NCBI GenBank assembly: GCA_035530655.1
Contig: DATKUK010000109.1
Span: 1 to 64,000, forward strand
Source: DATKUK01 sp035530655
GTDB lineage: Bacteria > Planctomycetota > Phycisphaerae > UBA1845 > DATKUK01
DNA: 64,000 bases
Direction of reading: 5' to 3'
This document shows positions 34,702 through 43,623 of the stretch, in pieces (the stretch's first letter is position 1; each line of letters begins with the position of its first letter). A program made the translations under genes and the position numbers. Below the pieces are notes generated by a model. That model ran no database searches. It was not told where the DNA came from and saw only the letters and a list, made by a program, of their open reading frames with translations.

Positions 34702-35730
34702 TCAAAACCCGTACGTGACCGACAGGCCGAAGAACGCGTGTTCGCGCGAGTTGGCCACGCGCCCCAGGTTCACCCAGCCCAGCCCGACGGATAGATGATC
34801 GTCGATCCGATAGCCCGCGTAGATCGCCCAGAAGTCGTCCTCAGGCCGATACAGCGAACCCACGCGCCTCAAACGGTCGGGCTTCTGGCGATATTCGGCG
34901 CCCACCACCAGTCGTTCGGTAATGCTAAAACTGATGTTGCCCTCGAATGCCGCCCGATAGCCGTCGGTGAAGCCGAAAAAGCCTGTCTGATTCGATTCGG
35001 TAAAGCGGATCCCGCCCGAGACGAGCACCGGTCCAGCCAACGGGCTGTCAAACTGGCGGCTCGCCGTGACGGTGAAATCAATCCCGTCGTCGTCGTCGAC
35101 ACCCATCCACCTCAGAGCCCCCCGCAGTTTTCTGTTGATCCGCAAGATTTCGCAGTTGCGTTTGTAGTGCGCGCCGACGGCCACCGCCGGCATCCAGTCA
35201 AGCGACAGGCCGCCTTCCGGCACGACCACATACTTCAGCGACACCGTCTCGACCGCCACGTGATGCGTGCCCATGTCCAGCGTCGTTGCACGACCGACCC
35301 GACTCCGCAACGAGCCCAAGTGAAGGCTTTGGTGCGACAGGCCAACCTCGATTCGCTCGGTGACCGGCAGACTTACCACCACTGCACTCAGCGTCTTGTC
35401 GTGTCCGGCGCCAAACATGGTGCTTACGACGGGTCGACCCAACCGGCCCGGCCGCGGCGCGTGCGCCGGCATCGCGATCGATGTGAAGGCCATGCCCCCC
35501 ACGCCATCCAGGTTGGTCTGGAAAACTCCCGGAGTCAGACCCCCGTCAGCCGTTACTTCCGTGTTGGCTGCCTGTGTGGCCGCGAACGGTTCGGGCAGGC
35601 GCGCGGATGGCTGGGTCGTGCCGTGTGCCACTGCTCTTGAGCAGTGCGACGCCGCTGAGGGTGCGGACGCCTGCTCGGCAGACGGCCAGCCCACCAATCC
35701 CACGACGACGGTAATCACACCAGGCGCCAC
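34702..35730 (-). CDS. Putative outer-membrane beta-barrel protein
   Basis: A 342-residue protein starting at GTG 35730 with a signal-like N-terminus (VITVVVGLVGWPSAEQASA). The rest shows alternating hydrophobic/polar strands and glycine/aromatic turns (LVVGAEYRQKPD, FWAIYAGYRIDDHLSVGLGW), ending in FFGLSVTYGF, a C-terminal aromatic expected for outer-membrane barrels. It may belong to a DUF3034-like group; that is recalled, not tested. It converges with the Nudix-like gene and is divergent from the GT87-like gene. A transport or structural role cannot be decided. Confidence 0.65.
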   Translation of the reverse strand: MAPGVITVVVGLVGWPSAEQASAPSAASHCSRAVAHGTTQPSARLPEPFAATQAANTEVTADGGLTPGVFQTNLDGVGGMAFTSIAMPAHAPRPGRLGRPVVSTMFGAGHDKTLSAVVVSLPVTERIEVGLSHQSLHLGSLRSRVGRATTLDMGTHHVAVETVSLKYVVVPEGGLSLDWMPAVAVGAHYKRNCEILRINRKLRGALRWMGVDDDDGIDFTVTASRQFDSPLAGPVLVSGGIRFTESNQTGFFGFTDGYRAAFEGNISFSITERLVVGAEYRQKPDRLRRVGSLYRPEDDFWAIYAGYRIDDHLSVGLGWVNLGRVANSREHAFFGLSVTYGF

Positions 35731-36019
35731 GAGTGGGTATCATACTGCTTTCCGGTGCAGAATCCGCCACCCACAACGGTAGCGGGTTCATCCGGTGCCG
35801 CGGCTGCTCAATGTGCCGTATCGCTTGCTTGATGGTTTGTGGCCGCCGTTGTCGATGGCGTCGCATTGCGGATCCAGGACGCAGGAGTATAGTTGCCGCG
35901 CCAAACCTCTGCCCGAAACCGCCGGCAGGGCACATGAGATGTGTCGATGATGGCCGGGGCGGCCGGCGCCTTGAACGTCTGCCGGAGCCGCCACAGTCGA
36001 AGGAATTATCCGGCCAGTA

Positions 36020-37345
36020 ATGGAGTCGCCCATGGACGGCATGGCATCACCTGCTGACGGCAACGAGTGGCGGGGTCGGCGGCAGCGGCTGGCCCTGGGG
36101 GCAGCAGTGAGTTTTGCCCTGCTCTGCGGGCTCTATGTGGTGCGAGCGGGGCTTTTTGCCGGCGGCGACTATCGCGCGGTCGACGCCTATTGGCACTATG
36201 CAGCCGGCAAATGCTGGCTGCACGGCGAGTCGCCGTACCACGTCGATTCCTTCTACGCCCGCTGGCGGGAAGCGTTCGATCGCGGCCCGGTGAGCCCTTA
36301 CGTGTTTCCGCCGACGATGGCGATCGTGGCCGTTCCCATGGCCTTGCTGCCTTGGGTGGGGGGGCAATGGCTCTTCGACGCTGCCAACCTGCTTGCGCTG
36401 TTGCTCGTTCTCTATTTCAGCAAGCGACTGATTGACCGATCCGGTCTGGTCAGCCCTCGAAGCCCAGGCAAGTGGATCTGGCCGGGTGCTGCGTGCCTGA
36501 TCAGCGGCGTGCCGGCCTGCATCTTTGTCGGGCAAGTGGGGTTGATCGCGGCGGCCGGCCTTGTCGGCGCACTGTATTCGTGGCAGCGAGGGCGGGCGTG
36601 GTGGTGTGCGGCGTTCGTCGTGGTGGCTAGCGCAAAACCGCAGGTATCGCTTCTGCTGCTTGTGTATATGTTCGTGGTGGGCAGGCGGCGCGGTGTCGTC
36701 CTTGGAGGGTTGGCGGTGGCGGCTCTGGCTGCGCTGGTGCTGGCTTGGGCGCCCGGTGAGTCGCTGTCCAGCGACGTGCGGCAGTCGATCGAGGGCTATA
36801 GACTCATCCCGTTTAATCGATGGGAACGCTACGACACGCTGTCGCGCGTGTTGGGCCGAACGCCGTTAGAGTCGGTAGCGGTGTACGGCGCCATGGGTGC
36901 CGCCGCCGTGCTGGTCTGTCTGATTGGGTTCCGCGATGGGCTGCGCATTCGCACCGGCCGGGTGAGTGACGACGACCGTGCCGGCTTCTCCGCCGACAAC
37001 CCACCTGTGCTCCTGCCGAGCATTGTGCTCGTTCTGGCGGCGACGGGCCTGTTTATGCCTCTTCATGTGTACGACTTCGGTCTGTACGTGCCCGTCATGG
37101 TGTCGCTGGCGGCGTTCGGCTGGCGCCGACGTTTGTGGCTGCTGGTTGGGCTGATCCTGATCGCCAGGCCGCACAACATTGAGACAGTCTTGGCCCACGT
37201 GCCGTTCTGCCGCGTATGGCTGGAGTATGCGCCGGTCTCGCTGATTGGTGGGTTGGTGACTTTTGCCGGGGCGACGGTCCTGTATGTGCAGCGCCGGTCC
37301 CATGCAGAAAACGTTTGCCCTCTCTGTGCTTTGGTGTCACCATAG
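36020..37345 (+). CDS. GT87-like (DUF2029) polyprenol-phosphate mannosyltransferase
   Basis: A 441-residue membrane protein with about ten hydrophobic segments. The first loop holds GDYRAVDAYWHYAAG and YVFPPTMAIVAVPMALLP, the arrangement of the DUF2029/GT87 family, which uses polyprenyl-phosphate mannose on the outer side of the membrane. It is separated by six bases from cdsA, heading the operon cdsA-phoH-pgpH-ybeY-corC. The 289 bases upstream (35731-36019) hold no recognised gene and should contain the promoters for this operon and the divergent barrel gene. Confidence 0.75.
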   Translation: MESPMDGMASPADGNEWRGRRQRLALGAAVSFALLCGLYVVRAGLFAGGDYRAVDAYWHYAAGKCWLHGESPYHVDSFYARWREAFDRGPVSPYVFPPTMAIVAVPMALLPWVGGQWLFDAANLLALLLVLYFSKRLIDRSGLVSPRSPGKWIWPGAACLISGVPACIFVGQVGLIAAAGLVGALYSWQRGRAWWCAAFVVVASAKPQVSLLLLVYMFVVGRRRGVVLGGLAVAALAALVLAWAPGESLSSDVRQSIEGYRLIPFNRWERYDTLSRVLGRTPLESVAVYGAMGAAAVLVCLIGFRDGLRIRTGRVSDDDRAGFSADNPPVLLPSIVLVLAATGLFMPLHVYDFGLYVPVMVSLAAFGWRRRLWLLVGLILIARPHNIETVLAHVPFCRVWLEYAPVSLIGGLVTFAGATVLYVQRRSHAENVCPLCALVSP

Positions 37346-37351
37346 CCGCCC

Positions 37352-38302
37352 GTGCTCGTGCTGCGTCTGATATTCGGCTCGCTGATGATCGCCGCATGCG
37401 TCGGTCTGGTATGGCTTGACGCGTGGCTGTCGCAGCAGCCTGCCCCCGCCGCGTGGCCGGCGCCGTCGGTCAACGTGCTGGGGCTCATCTGGCAGGGCGG
37501 TCCGATCGTCCTGGCGGTGACGGCGTTGGTGGTTCTGGGGGCGGTCGAGCTTGGCCGACTGCTCGATCGGGGCGGCTACCGTCCGATAACCTGGTGGGCG
37601 GCTGCGATGGCGGGGCTTGTCGCTGTTGCCCCGTGGTTGATGCCTGGCTGCTTTGGCACCGATTCGTGGTCGCCGCTGGGGGTTGTGCTGGCTGTGGGTC
37701 TGCTGGGCGCTTTCCTGGCCGTTATGGGATCAGGCCGCATCGAGGGAGGCGCCGCATCCGTTGCAACCACTTTTTTGATAATGGGTTACACGGGTTTGCT
37801 GGCGTCGTTCGTGGTGCGGATCAGGGTCGATCTGCCCGGCGTGGCCGGCGCCTGGGCGGTAATGTATTTCATTGGTGTAGTGAAGGTTACCGATATTGCA
37901 GCGTACTTCGTGGGCTCGGCGGTCGGGCGACACAAACTGGTCCCCCGCTTGAGCCCGGGTAAGACCGTCGAGGGGCTGGTCGGCGGGGTTCTTGCGGCCG
38001 CGGGCGCTTCAGTGGTGTTGGCCTGGATGGGTGGTATAATAGTGCCCAGCGGCGTCGGAGGATGGCGACTCGGCTCGGGTGAAGCCCTGGTTTTCGGCGT
38101 CGTGATGGCCCTTGCCGGGCAGTTGGGCGATCTGGCTGAGTCGCTGATCAAGCGGGACGTCGCCCAGAAGGATTCCGGGCGAGCGGTACCGGGGTTCGGA
38201 GGCATACTTGATCTGGTAGACTCGCCCCTGCTGGCAGCACCGCTGGCCTGGTGGATGTTGCATCGGGCCTGGAGTATAGCGGGTGCCAGTGGAGGCCCGT
38301 AA
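37352..38302 (+). CDS. cdsA: Phosphatidate cytidylyltransferase
   Basis: A 316-residue integral membrane enzyme that converts phosphatidic acid and CTP to CDP-diacylglycerol for phospholipid synthesis. The C-terminal signature SLIKRDVAQKDSGRAVPGFG, then GILDLVDS, matches the CDP-alcohol cytidylyltransferase pattern, except that the usual H and R in PGHGGxxDRxD are F and L. Essential Lys/Asp residues before it (KRD, KDS) are kept. KVTDIAAYFVGSAVGRHKL followed by LSPGKTVEG is the other conserved block. GTG 37352 is the start. The 3' end overlaps the phoH frame. Confidence 0.88.
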   Translation: MLVLRLIFGSLMIAACVGLVWLDAWLSQQPAPAAWPAPSVNVLGLIWQGGPIVLAVTALVVLGAVELGRLLDRGGYRPITWWAAAMAGLVAVAPWLMPGCFGTDSWSPLGVVLAVGLLGAFLAVMGSGRIEGGAASVATTFLIMGYTGLLASFVVRIRVDLPGVAGAWAVMYFIGVVKVTDIAAYFVGSAVGRHKLVPRLSPGKTVEGLVGGVLAAAGASVVLAWMGGIIVPSGVGGWRLGSGEALVFGVVMALAGQLGDLAESLIKRDVAQKDSGRAVPGFGGILDLVDSPLLAAPLAWWMLHRAWSIAGASGGP

Positions 38303-39309
38303 CGGTCGCCGCTGCGGCCGGACGCGCTTTGGAACTTACGATACGATTAGACGACAATTGCGGGCGGGTGGCGCTGTTTGGCTCGGCCGATCGGCACCTG
38401 CGAATCATCCGTCAGATCTTGGGGGTCCAGATCTCAGCGAGGGATTCGTCTGTTAAGTTGTGCGGCGATGCTGCGGCCGTCAGTCGAGCCGCGGCGGCGA
38501 TCGAGAAGATGCGCGGGCAACTGCAAACCGTCGACCACCTTAGCGAACAACACGTCGTTGATGCGATCGCTGAAGCCAGCCGAGAAGGCGAGCGTGAGGC
38601 GTCCGATGCGATCGAGGTGTACGCGCCGCAGTCCGTCGTGGCCAAGACCCCAGGCCAGCACAGCTACGTGGCGGCGATACGGCGGCACGACCTGACGTTC
38701 TGCCTGGGTCCGGCGGGTACGGGCAAGACGTATCTGGCGGTGGCGATGGCGGTGTCGATGCTGAAGGGCGATCGGATCAAGCGAATCGTGCTGGTGCGGC
38801 CGGCCGTCGAGGCCGGCGAGAAGCTGGGATATCTGCCGGGCGACATGCAGGCCAAGGTGAATCCGTACCTGCGCCCGCTGTTCGATGCCATGCACGATAT
38901 GATGAGCTTCGAGCAGATTCGTCGGTTCATGCAGAACGACATCATCGAGGTGATCCCGCTGGCGTTTATGCGCGGGCGGACGCTCAACAGCGCCGCGGTG
39001 ATTCTGGACGAGGCGCAGAATACCACGGTGGGTCAGATGTTGATGTTCCTGACGCGCCTCGGGCATCACAGCAAGATGATCGTTACCGGCGACGACAGTC
39101 AGGTGGACTTGATGCCCGGCCAGCGCTCCGGGCTGATCGATGCGGTGGCCCGCCTGCACGAGGTGGATGGTGTGGCCATCGTCGCGCTGAACGACCGCGA
39201 TATCGTTCGCCATCGGTTGGTGCAGAATATCGTGAATGCCTACGGCGGCGAGCGTGCCGCAGGCGTCGACAGGTTCGGCCAACCGGGCCGGGAAGGGCAG
39301 AGCACGTAG
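38251..39309 (+). CDS. phoH: PhoH-family ATPase
   Basis: A PhoH-like P-loop protein of up to 352 residues. Walker A is GPAGTGKTYLAVAMA and Walker B is AAVILDEAQNTT; VRPAVEAGEKLGYLPGDMQ and VTGDDSQVDLMPGQRSGL are further family blocks. An N-terminal KH-like or PhoH-N segment (LFGSADRHLRIIRQILGV) precedes the ATPase. Bacterial PhoH proteins are commonly encoded beside ybeY and pgpH and are linked to RNA metabolism; the exact role is unsettled. The start is uncertain: GTG 38251 overlaps cdsA by 52 bases; TTG 38329 would give a shorter protein beginning just before the conserved part. Confidence 0.88.
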   Translation: MDVASGLEYSGCQWRPVTVAAAAGRALELTIRLDDNCGRVALFGSADRHLRIIRQILGVQISARDSSVKLCGDAAAVSRAAAAIEKMRGQLQTVDHLSEQHVVDAIAEASREGEREASDAIEVYAPQSVVAKTPGQHSYVAAIRRHDLTFCLGPAGTGKTYLAVAMAVSMLKGDRIKRIVLVRPAVEAGEKLGYLPGDMQAKVNPYLRPLFDAMHDMMSFEQIRRFMQNDIIEVIPLAFMRGRTLNSAAVILDEAQNTTVGQMLMFLTRLGHHSKMIVTGDDSQVDLMPGQRSGLIDAVARLHEVDGVAIVALNDRDIVRHRLVQNIVNAYGGERAAGVDRFGQPGREGQST

Positions 39310-39312
39310 GCC

Positions 39313-41592
39313 ATGTCGCTTTTTAGACGAAGCCGGGTCAGGCGGCGCGATTTGTCGCGCCAGCGGGCGGCACGGGGCTCGCTGTGGGAGCGGCTGAAGT
39401 CGCTGCCGAACCCCTGGTCGCTGTTGGCAACGGTGGCGCTGGCAGCCGGCGCGGCCGTCATCGTCTTGTACGGTGGCGAGGCCCTGCCGTACAGCAAGGG
39501 TCAGACCGTTGCGACCAAGATCGTCGCACCCTACTCGTTCCGTCGCGAGAATCGCCAGGCAACTCTGAAGGCCATCCAGGAGGCGCGCCAGCAGACGCCC
39601 AGCGTCTACGTGTTCAACGAGGCGTTGATTACGGCGATTGAGAGCGAGTTGACCGATCTTCGGCAACTGGCCAAATCCGTCGATGACTACGAGATCTTCT
39701 CGGGTGAGGCGCAGAAGCGCGCCCACGTAGTGGACGAAGCGGGATACCAAGCCTTGCGGCAGCTCACCGAGCAGCCGGCGAGCCGGGACTACGAGCAGTG
39801 GCTGAAGCGACTGCCCGAGTGGCTGGCCTCCGAGCCGATCGTGCAGAAAATCGGACCGGCCGAACGCGATCCGCCGGCCAGCACGGTCATGCTGGTTGGC
39901 AGCCCGCGGGCGGACCAAAGATTGAAGGTCGACAAGCTGGTATATCCCTCCGACACCGAGGAGGTGAGGGCCCGCGTCGAGCAGATGGTGAAATGGCTCA
40001 GGACGCCCCATCTGAACGAGGTGTTGACAGGCCTGATCGTCAGGCAGCTTCAGCCGGATCCGGCGAACCAACGCTACAGCGCGGTCTGGCTGTTTGACAA
40101 GAAGCAGACGGACGAGTTGTTGGCCGAGGCCGAGCAACGCGTCGAGCGTCAGTTCGATACGTGGGAAAAGGGCGACACGGTCGTGGCTCCGGGGGTGATC
40201 GACGAACAGGAGTATGCGCTGCTGCAGGTGGCCTGGGCGCAGTATCGGCAGGCCCTGCTTACCGACCCGCAGTTGGCCAGGCAGCGCATGCTGTTGCGAC
40301 TGGGCACAGCCGGGCTGGTGGCGCTGATTACGGTTGGTTTGGCGTGGTACGTGAGCCTGTATCAGCCCAGAATCCAGCAGAACGCCGCGCGGGCCTGGGC
40401 CCTGGCGCTCTCGATGCTGGTGATGCTGCTTCTGTGCCGGCTGCTCGAGATGATGGGGGCGGTGCGGGAGTGGACGGTGTTGCCGGTGGCGATGATCGGG
40501 GCGATTTTTGCCATTGCCTACAACCAACGTTTCGCTCTGGGGGTGACCGGCACGTTCTGCCTGCTGGCGACGATGGGCGTGGGTGGGGGGCTCGAACTGT
40601 TCGTCGTGCTGCTGACGACCACGGGGATGACCGTGGTGTCGCTGGGGGAGGTTCGCTCGCGCCTGAAGGTGCTGGAGGTGGGAGCGGCGACGGCTGCGGC
40701 GGCGTTCACGGCGGTGTTCTTTGTGGGGCTGATGGGCCGTCAGGAGTTGCTGTACATTGTGCTTCACTCGTCCTATGCGGCGCTGGCGGCGCTCGCTGCG
40801 GCGGCCTTGATCCAGGCAGTCCTGCCGCTCGTCGAAAAGCTGTTCGGCATTGTGACGGCGATGACGCTGTTGGAGTGGTGCGACGTCAACAAGCCGTTGC
40901 TGAAGCGCCTGGCGCAGGAAACGCCGGGCACGTACAACCATTCGCTCGTGCTGGGCAGCATGGCCGAAGCCGCCGCCGAGGCGATCGGGGGCAACGGTCT
41001 GCTGGTGCGCGTGGGGGCGTATTATCACGATATTGGAAAGGTAAATAAGCCGTACTACTTCGTGGAAAACTATGAGACACGCGCCGACCGTCACGAGAAG
41101 CTGAGTCCGACGATGAGCCTGCTGATTATTGTCGGGCACGTCAAGGACGGCCTCGAGTTGGCGCGCGAGGGCGGATTGCCGCCTGTGCTGCAACAGTTTA
41201 TCGCCGAGCATCATGGGACGACGCTGGTGCGTTACTTCTATCACGCGGCCAGCGAGCGATCTCAGGCGGAAGGCAAGGCCGCCGTGCCGGAAACGGAGTT
41301 TCGCTACGCCGGGCCGAAGCCTCGGTCGAAGGAGTCGGCGATCCTTATGCTCTGTGACGGGGCCGAGAGCGCGGTTCGCGCGTTGCAGGAACCGACCCCG
41401 GCCCGCATCGAGTCGACGGTGCATGGGATCGCCATGGAGCGGTTGATGGACGGGCAGTTGGACGACTGCGACATCACGCTGAAGGAGCTGGCGGTGGTGG
41501 AGGAGTCGATATCCAAGAGTTTGTGTGCCATCTATCACGGCCGAATTGCGTATCCGAAAGCGGCCGTCCAACGCGCGCCGCGGACGGCGTGA
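39313..41592 (+). CDS. pgpH: 7TM-HD family cyclic-di-AMP phosphodiesterase-like protein
   Basis: A 759-residue membrane protein: one N-terminal membrane segment, a long extracytoplasmic 7TMR-HDED domain (about 60-320), a seven-helix membrane block (about 330-530) and a cytoplasmic HD domain. Metal residues appear in YNHSLVLGSMAEAA (about 543), YYHDIGKVNKPYYF (about 571) and FIAEHHGTTLVRYFYH. The family (PgpH/YqfF) hydrolyses c-di-AMP where tested. It follows phoH by three bases and precedes ybeY by three bases, the usual order. Substrate in this organism is inferred from family only. Confidence 0.88.
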   Translation: MSLFRRSRVRRRDLSRQRAARGSLWERLKSLPNPWSLLATVALAAGAAVIVLYGGEALPYSKGQTVATKIVAPYSFRRENRQATLKAIQEARQQTPSVYVFNEALITAIESELTDLRQLAKSVDDYEIFSGEAQKRAHVVDEAGYQALRQLTEQPASRDYEQWLKRLPEWLASEPIVQKIGPAERDPPASTVMLVGSPRADQRLKVDKLVYPSDTEEVRARVEQMVKWLRTPHLNEVLTGLIVRQLQPDPANQRYSAVWLFDKKQTDELLAEAEQRVERQFDTWEKGDTVVAPGVIDEQEYALLQVAWAQYRQALLTDPQLARQRMLLRLGTAGLVALITVGLAWYVSLYQPRIQQNAARAWALALSMLVMLLLCRLLEMMGAVREWTVLPVAMIGAIFAIAYNQRFALGVTGTFCLLATMGVGGGLELFVVLLTTTGMTVVSLGEVRSRLKVLEVGAATAAAAFTAVFFVGLMGRQELLYIVLHSSYAALAALAAAALIQAVLPLVEKLFGIVTAMTLLEWCDVNKPLLKRLAQETPGTYNHSLVLGSMAEAAAEAIGGNGLLVRVGAYYHDIGKVNKPYYFVENYETRADRHEKLSPTMSLLIIVGHVKDGLELAREGGLPPVLQQFIAEHHGTTLVRYFYHAASERSQAEGKAAVPETEFRYAGPKPRSKESAILMLCDGAESAVRALQEPTPARIESTVHGIAMERLMDGQLDDCDITLKELAVVEESISKSLCAIYHGRIAYPKAAVQRAPRTA

Positions 41593-41595
41593 CAG

Positions 41596-42120
41596 ATGGC
41601 CGATCCGATGGACGACGAACCGGGACAACATATCCACGTCTCTCGGCGGTGCGACTGCGTTCGCATCAGCCAGGCTGAAATCAAGCGCGTGGCCGCCGAG
41701 ACCGTGCGTCGGCTTGGCTATCGGCAGTATGACTTGAGCGTGGCCCTGCTGGACGATGCCGCCATCGGCGAGTTGCATTGGCGGTACCGAAGGCGCCGCG
41801 GACCCACCGACGTACTGAGTTTCGACCTGCGCGACGAAGCGGAGGACGGCCTCGAGGGTGAGATCGTGGTGTCGGCCGAGACCGCCCGCCGGCAAGGGCG
41901 TCGCCGTCGCATCGCCGCCAAACGTGAGTTGCTGCTGTATCTGGTGCATGGCATCCTGCACTTGGCCGGCTACGACGACGCTACAACCGAGCAGGCCGAC
42001 CGCATGCACCGCAAGGAGGACATGCTGCTGGCGGCGCTGGGATACGGGCGTCCTTTCTCGGCCCGGCTGGCCTTTGAGGGTGCGGCGGTGCGGGGCCGCG
42101 GCGCAGACCTGGACAGATGA
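41596..42120 (+). CDS. ybeY: Endoribonuclease YbeY
   Basis: A 174-residue protein of the UPF0054/YbeY family, a zinc-dependent RNase involved in 16S rRNA maturation and ribosome quality control. PTDVLSFDLRDE and LVHGILHLAGYDDATTEQ are the family blocks. Two zinc histidines (118, 122) are present; the third, normally in GYDH, is Asp128. I recall GYDD variants in this phylum, so activity need not be lost. Start ATG 41596; tight spacing to the genes on both sides shows one operon. Confidence 0.88.
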   Translation: MADPMDDEPGQHIHVSRRCDCVRISQAEIKRVAAETVRRLGYRQYDLSVALLDDAAIGELHWRYRRRRGPTDVLSFDLRDEAEDGLEGEIVVSAETARRQGRRRRIAAKRELLLYLVHGILHLAGYDDATTEQADRMHRKEDMLLAALGYGRPFSARLAFEGAAVRGRGADLDR

Positions 42121-42135
42121 GGTAGCACGAGCGTT

Positions 42136-43416
42136 ATGGGTTGGGCATTCTGTCTGATCGTGGTCCTGACGGCGGTGGCGTTGGTGGCGTCGACGGCCAA
42201 CCTGTCACTGCGACATTTCTCGCGTTTACAACTTCAGAAAATCCTGGAGGATCGCAGGAAGATCGACCTGCTCGACAAGCTCAGCGCCCTGCGGTCGGAC
42301 ATGATCCTCGCGACGGCCGTCGTCCGTATGGTTACCAGCGTCGGCATCATCCTGGCGGTGGTCGAGCTACTCTGGGCGGGCCCCGATCAGAGTCGAACAG
42401 TCCACTACGTCGAATCCCTGGCGGCTTCGTCGGCGCTCGTGCTGGTGTTCATCGTGGCCATTCCCAACGCCTGGGCGAAGTACGCGGCCGAGATGTTTCT
42501 GGCCAGATCGTTCTTCGGGCTGCGCGTCTGTCGCTGGCTGCTGCAACCGATTACCGCGTTTTTGAGGCTGTTCGACGGACTGGTGCGACGACTGGCGGGC
42601 GTGCCCAACGGGGAGTCCGATGTGGACGGCGTTGAGGGGCGGGAGACGGCGGAAAGGGAAATCCTGGAAGCCGTCAGCGAGGGGGAGATGCACGGCGCCG
42701 TCGCCGAGGAAGAGAAGGAGATGATCGAGTCGGTCATCGAACTGCGGGACACGCACGTCGGGCAGATCATGACCCCGCGCACCGAGATGGTGACCATCGA
42801 CGTGAAGGCCGGCCTGGAAGAGGTGAAGGAGCTGATTGCCCGGGAAGGTCATTCGCGCATACCGGTGCACGATGGATCGCTCGACAACATCAACGGCGTG
42901 CTGTACGCCAAGGACCTGCTCCAGTTGGATAGCGGCCAGCCGTTCGATGCCCGCAAGGTGATGCGCCGGGTTCCATTCGTTCCGGAGAGCAAGTCGCTGC
43001 CTGACCTGCTGCACGAGTTCCAGGAAAGAAAGGTTCATCTTGCGATCGTGTTGGATGAATACGGGGGTACTGCCGGTCTGGTCACCATCGAGGACATCCT
43101 CGAGGAGTTGGTAGGCGAGATCACCGACGAGTACGAGCCGCCCGAGCCCGAGCCGCTCGTACGTGTCGGACCCGACCAGTTGGAAGTGGATGGGCGCGTC
43201 CGCGTCGACCAAATCAACGACGAACTTTCCGTCGAGCTGCCGGAGGACGAGGACTACGACACCGTGGCCGGCTTCGTCTTCAGTACCCTGGGACGCATCC
43301 CCAAAGGGGGCGAGCAGTTCAGCTACGAGAACTTGCGGTTCACGGTCCTCGATGCCGGTCCCCGCAAGATCAATCGCCTGGCGATTGAGAGAGTCGGCCA
43401 GGACCATTCCCTGTAA
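42136..43416 (+). CDS. CorC/HlyC-type CBS-domain membrane protein (CNNM family)
   Basis: A 426-residue protein: an N-terminal DUF21-type region with three to four hydrophobic segments (about 1-150), two CBS domains from about 205 (IMTPRTEMVTIDVKAG, HSRIPVHDGSLDNINGVLYA, then LDEYGGTAGLVTIEDILEEL), and a C-terminal CorC_HlyC domain (VAGFVFSTLGRIPKGGEQF). The family is linked to magnesium/cobalt efflux and is regulated by nucleotide binding to CBS domains. It closes the operon that includes phoH, pgpH and ybeY. About 207 bases after it hold no gene. Confidence 0.88.
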   Translation: MGWAFCLIVVLTAVALVASTANLSLRHFSRLQLQKILEDRRKIDLLDKLSALRSDMILATAVVRMVTSVGIILAVVELLWAGPDQSRTVHYVESLAASSALVLVFIVAIPNAWAKYAAEMFLARSFFGLRVCRWLLQPITAFLRLFDGLVRRLAGVPNGESDVDGVEGRETAEREILEAVSEGEMHGAVAEEEKEMIESVIELRDTHVGQIMTPRTEMVTIDVKAGLEEVKELIAREGHSRIPVHDGSLDNINGVLYAKDLLQLDSGQPFDARKVMRRVPFVPESKSLPDLLHEFQERKVHLAIVLDEYGGTAGLVTIEDILEELVGEITDEYEPPEPEPLVRVGPDQLEVDGRVRVDQINDELSVELPEDEDYDTVAGFVFSTLGRIPKGGEQFSYENLRFTVLDAGPRKINRLAIERVGQDHSL

Positions 43417-43623
43417 GTCCTTCTTGAAAAAAGACTTATCGCTCATCTTTGACCGAAGCTGCAACGGTTAAAGAAATTTCGGCCCGCCGGCCGATAAGCG
43501 TCTTGCCCAGACGCCCTATCTTACCTAGACTCTCATCTGTGGTCGTCTGAGGCGATGTAAAGTGAAGATGGGTTACCACAGGGCGGCTATCGCCGTCGGG
43601 ACTGGGGGCAACGGGAGCGGACA

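Noticed and set aside
38434..42009. A 1191-codon open frame on the minus strand
   Set aside because: It lies antisense to phoH, pgpH and ybeY, whose plus-strand motifs are complete; its sequence is rich in Arg, His and Gln without domain order, typical of a high-GC shadow.
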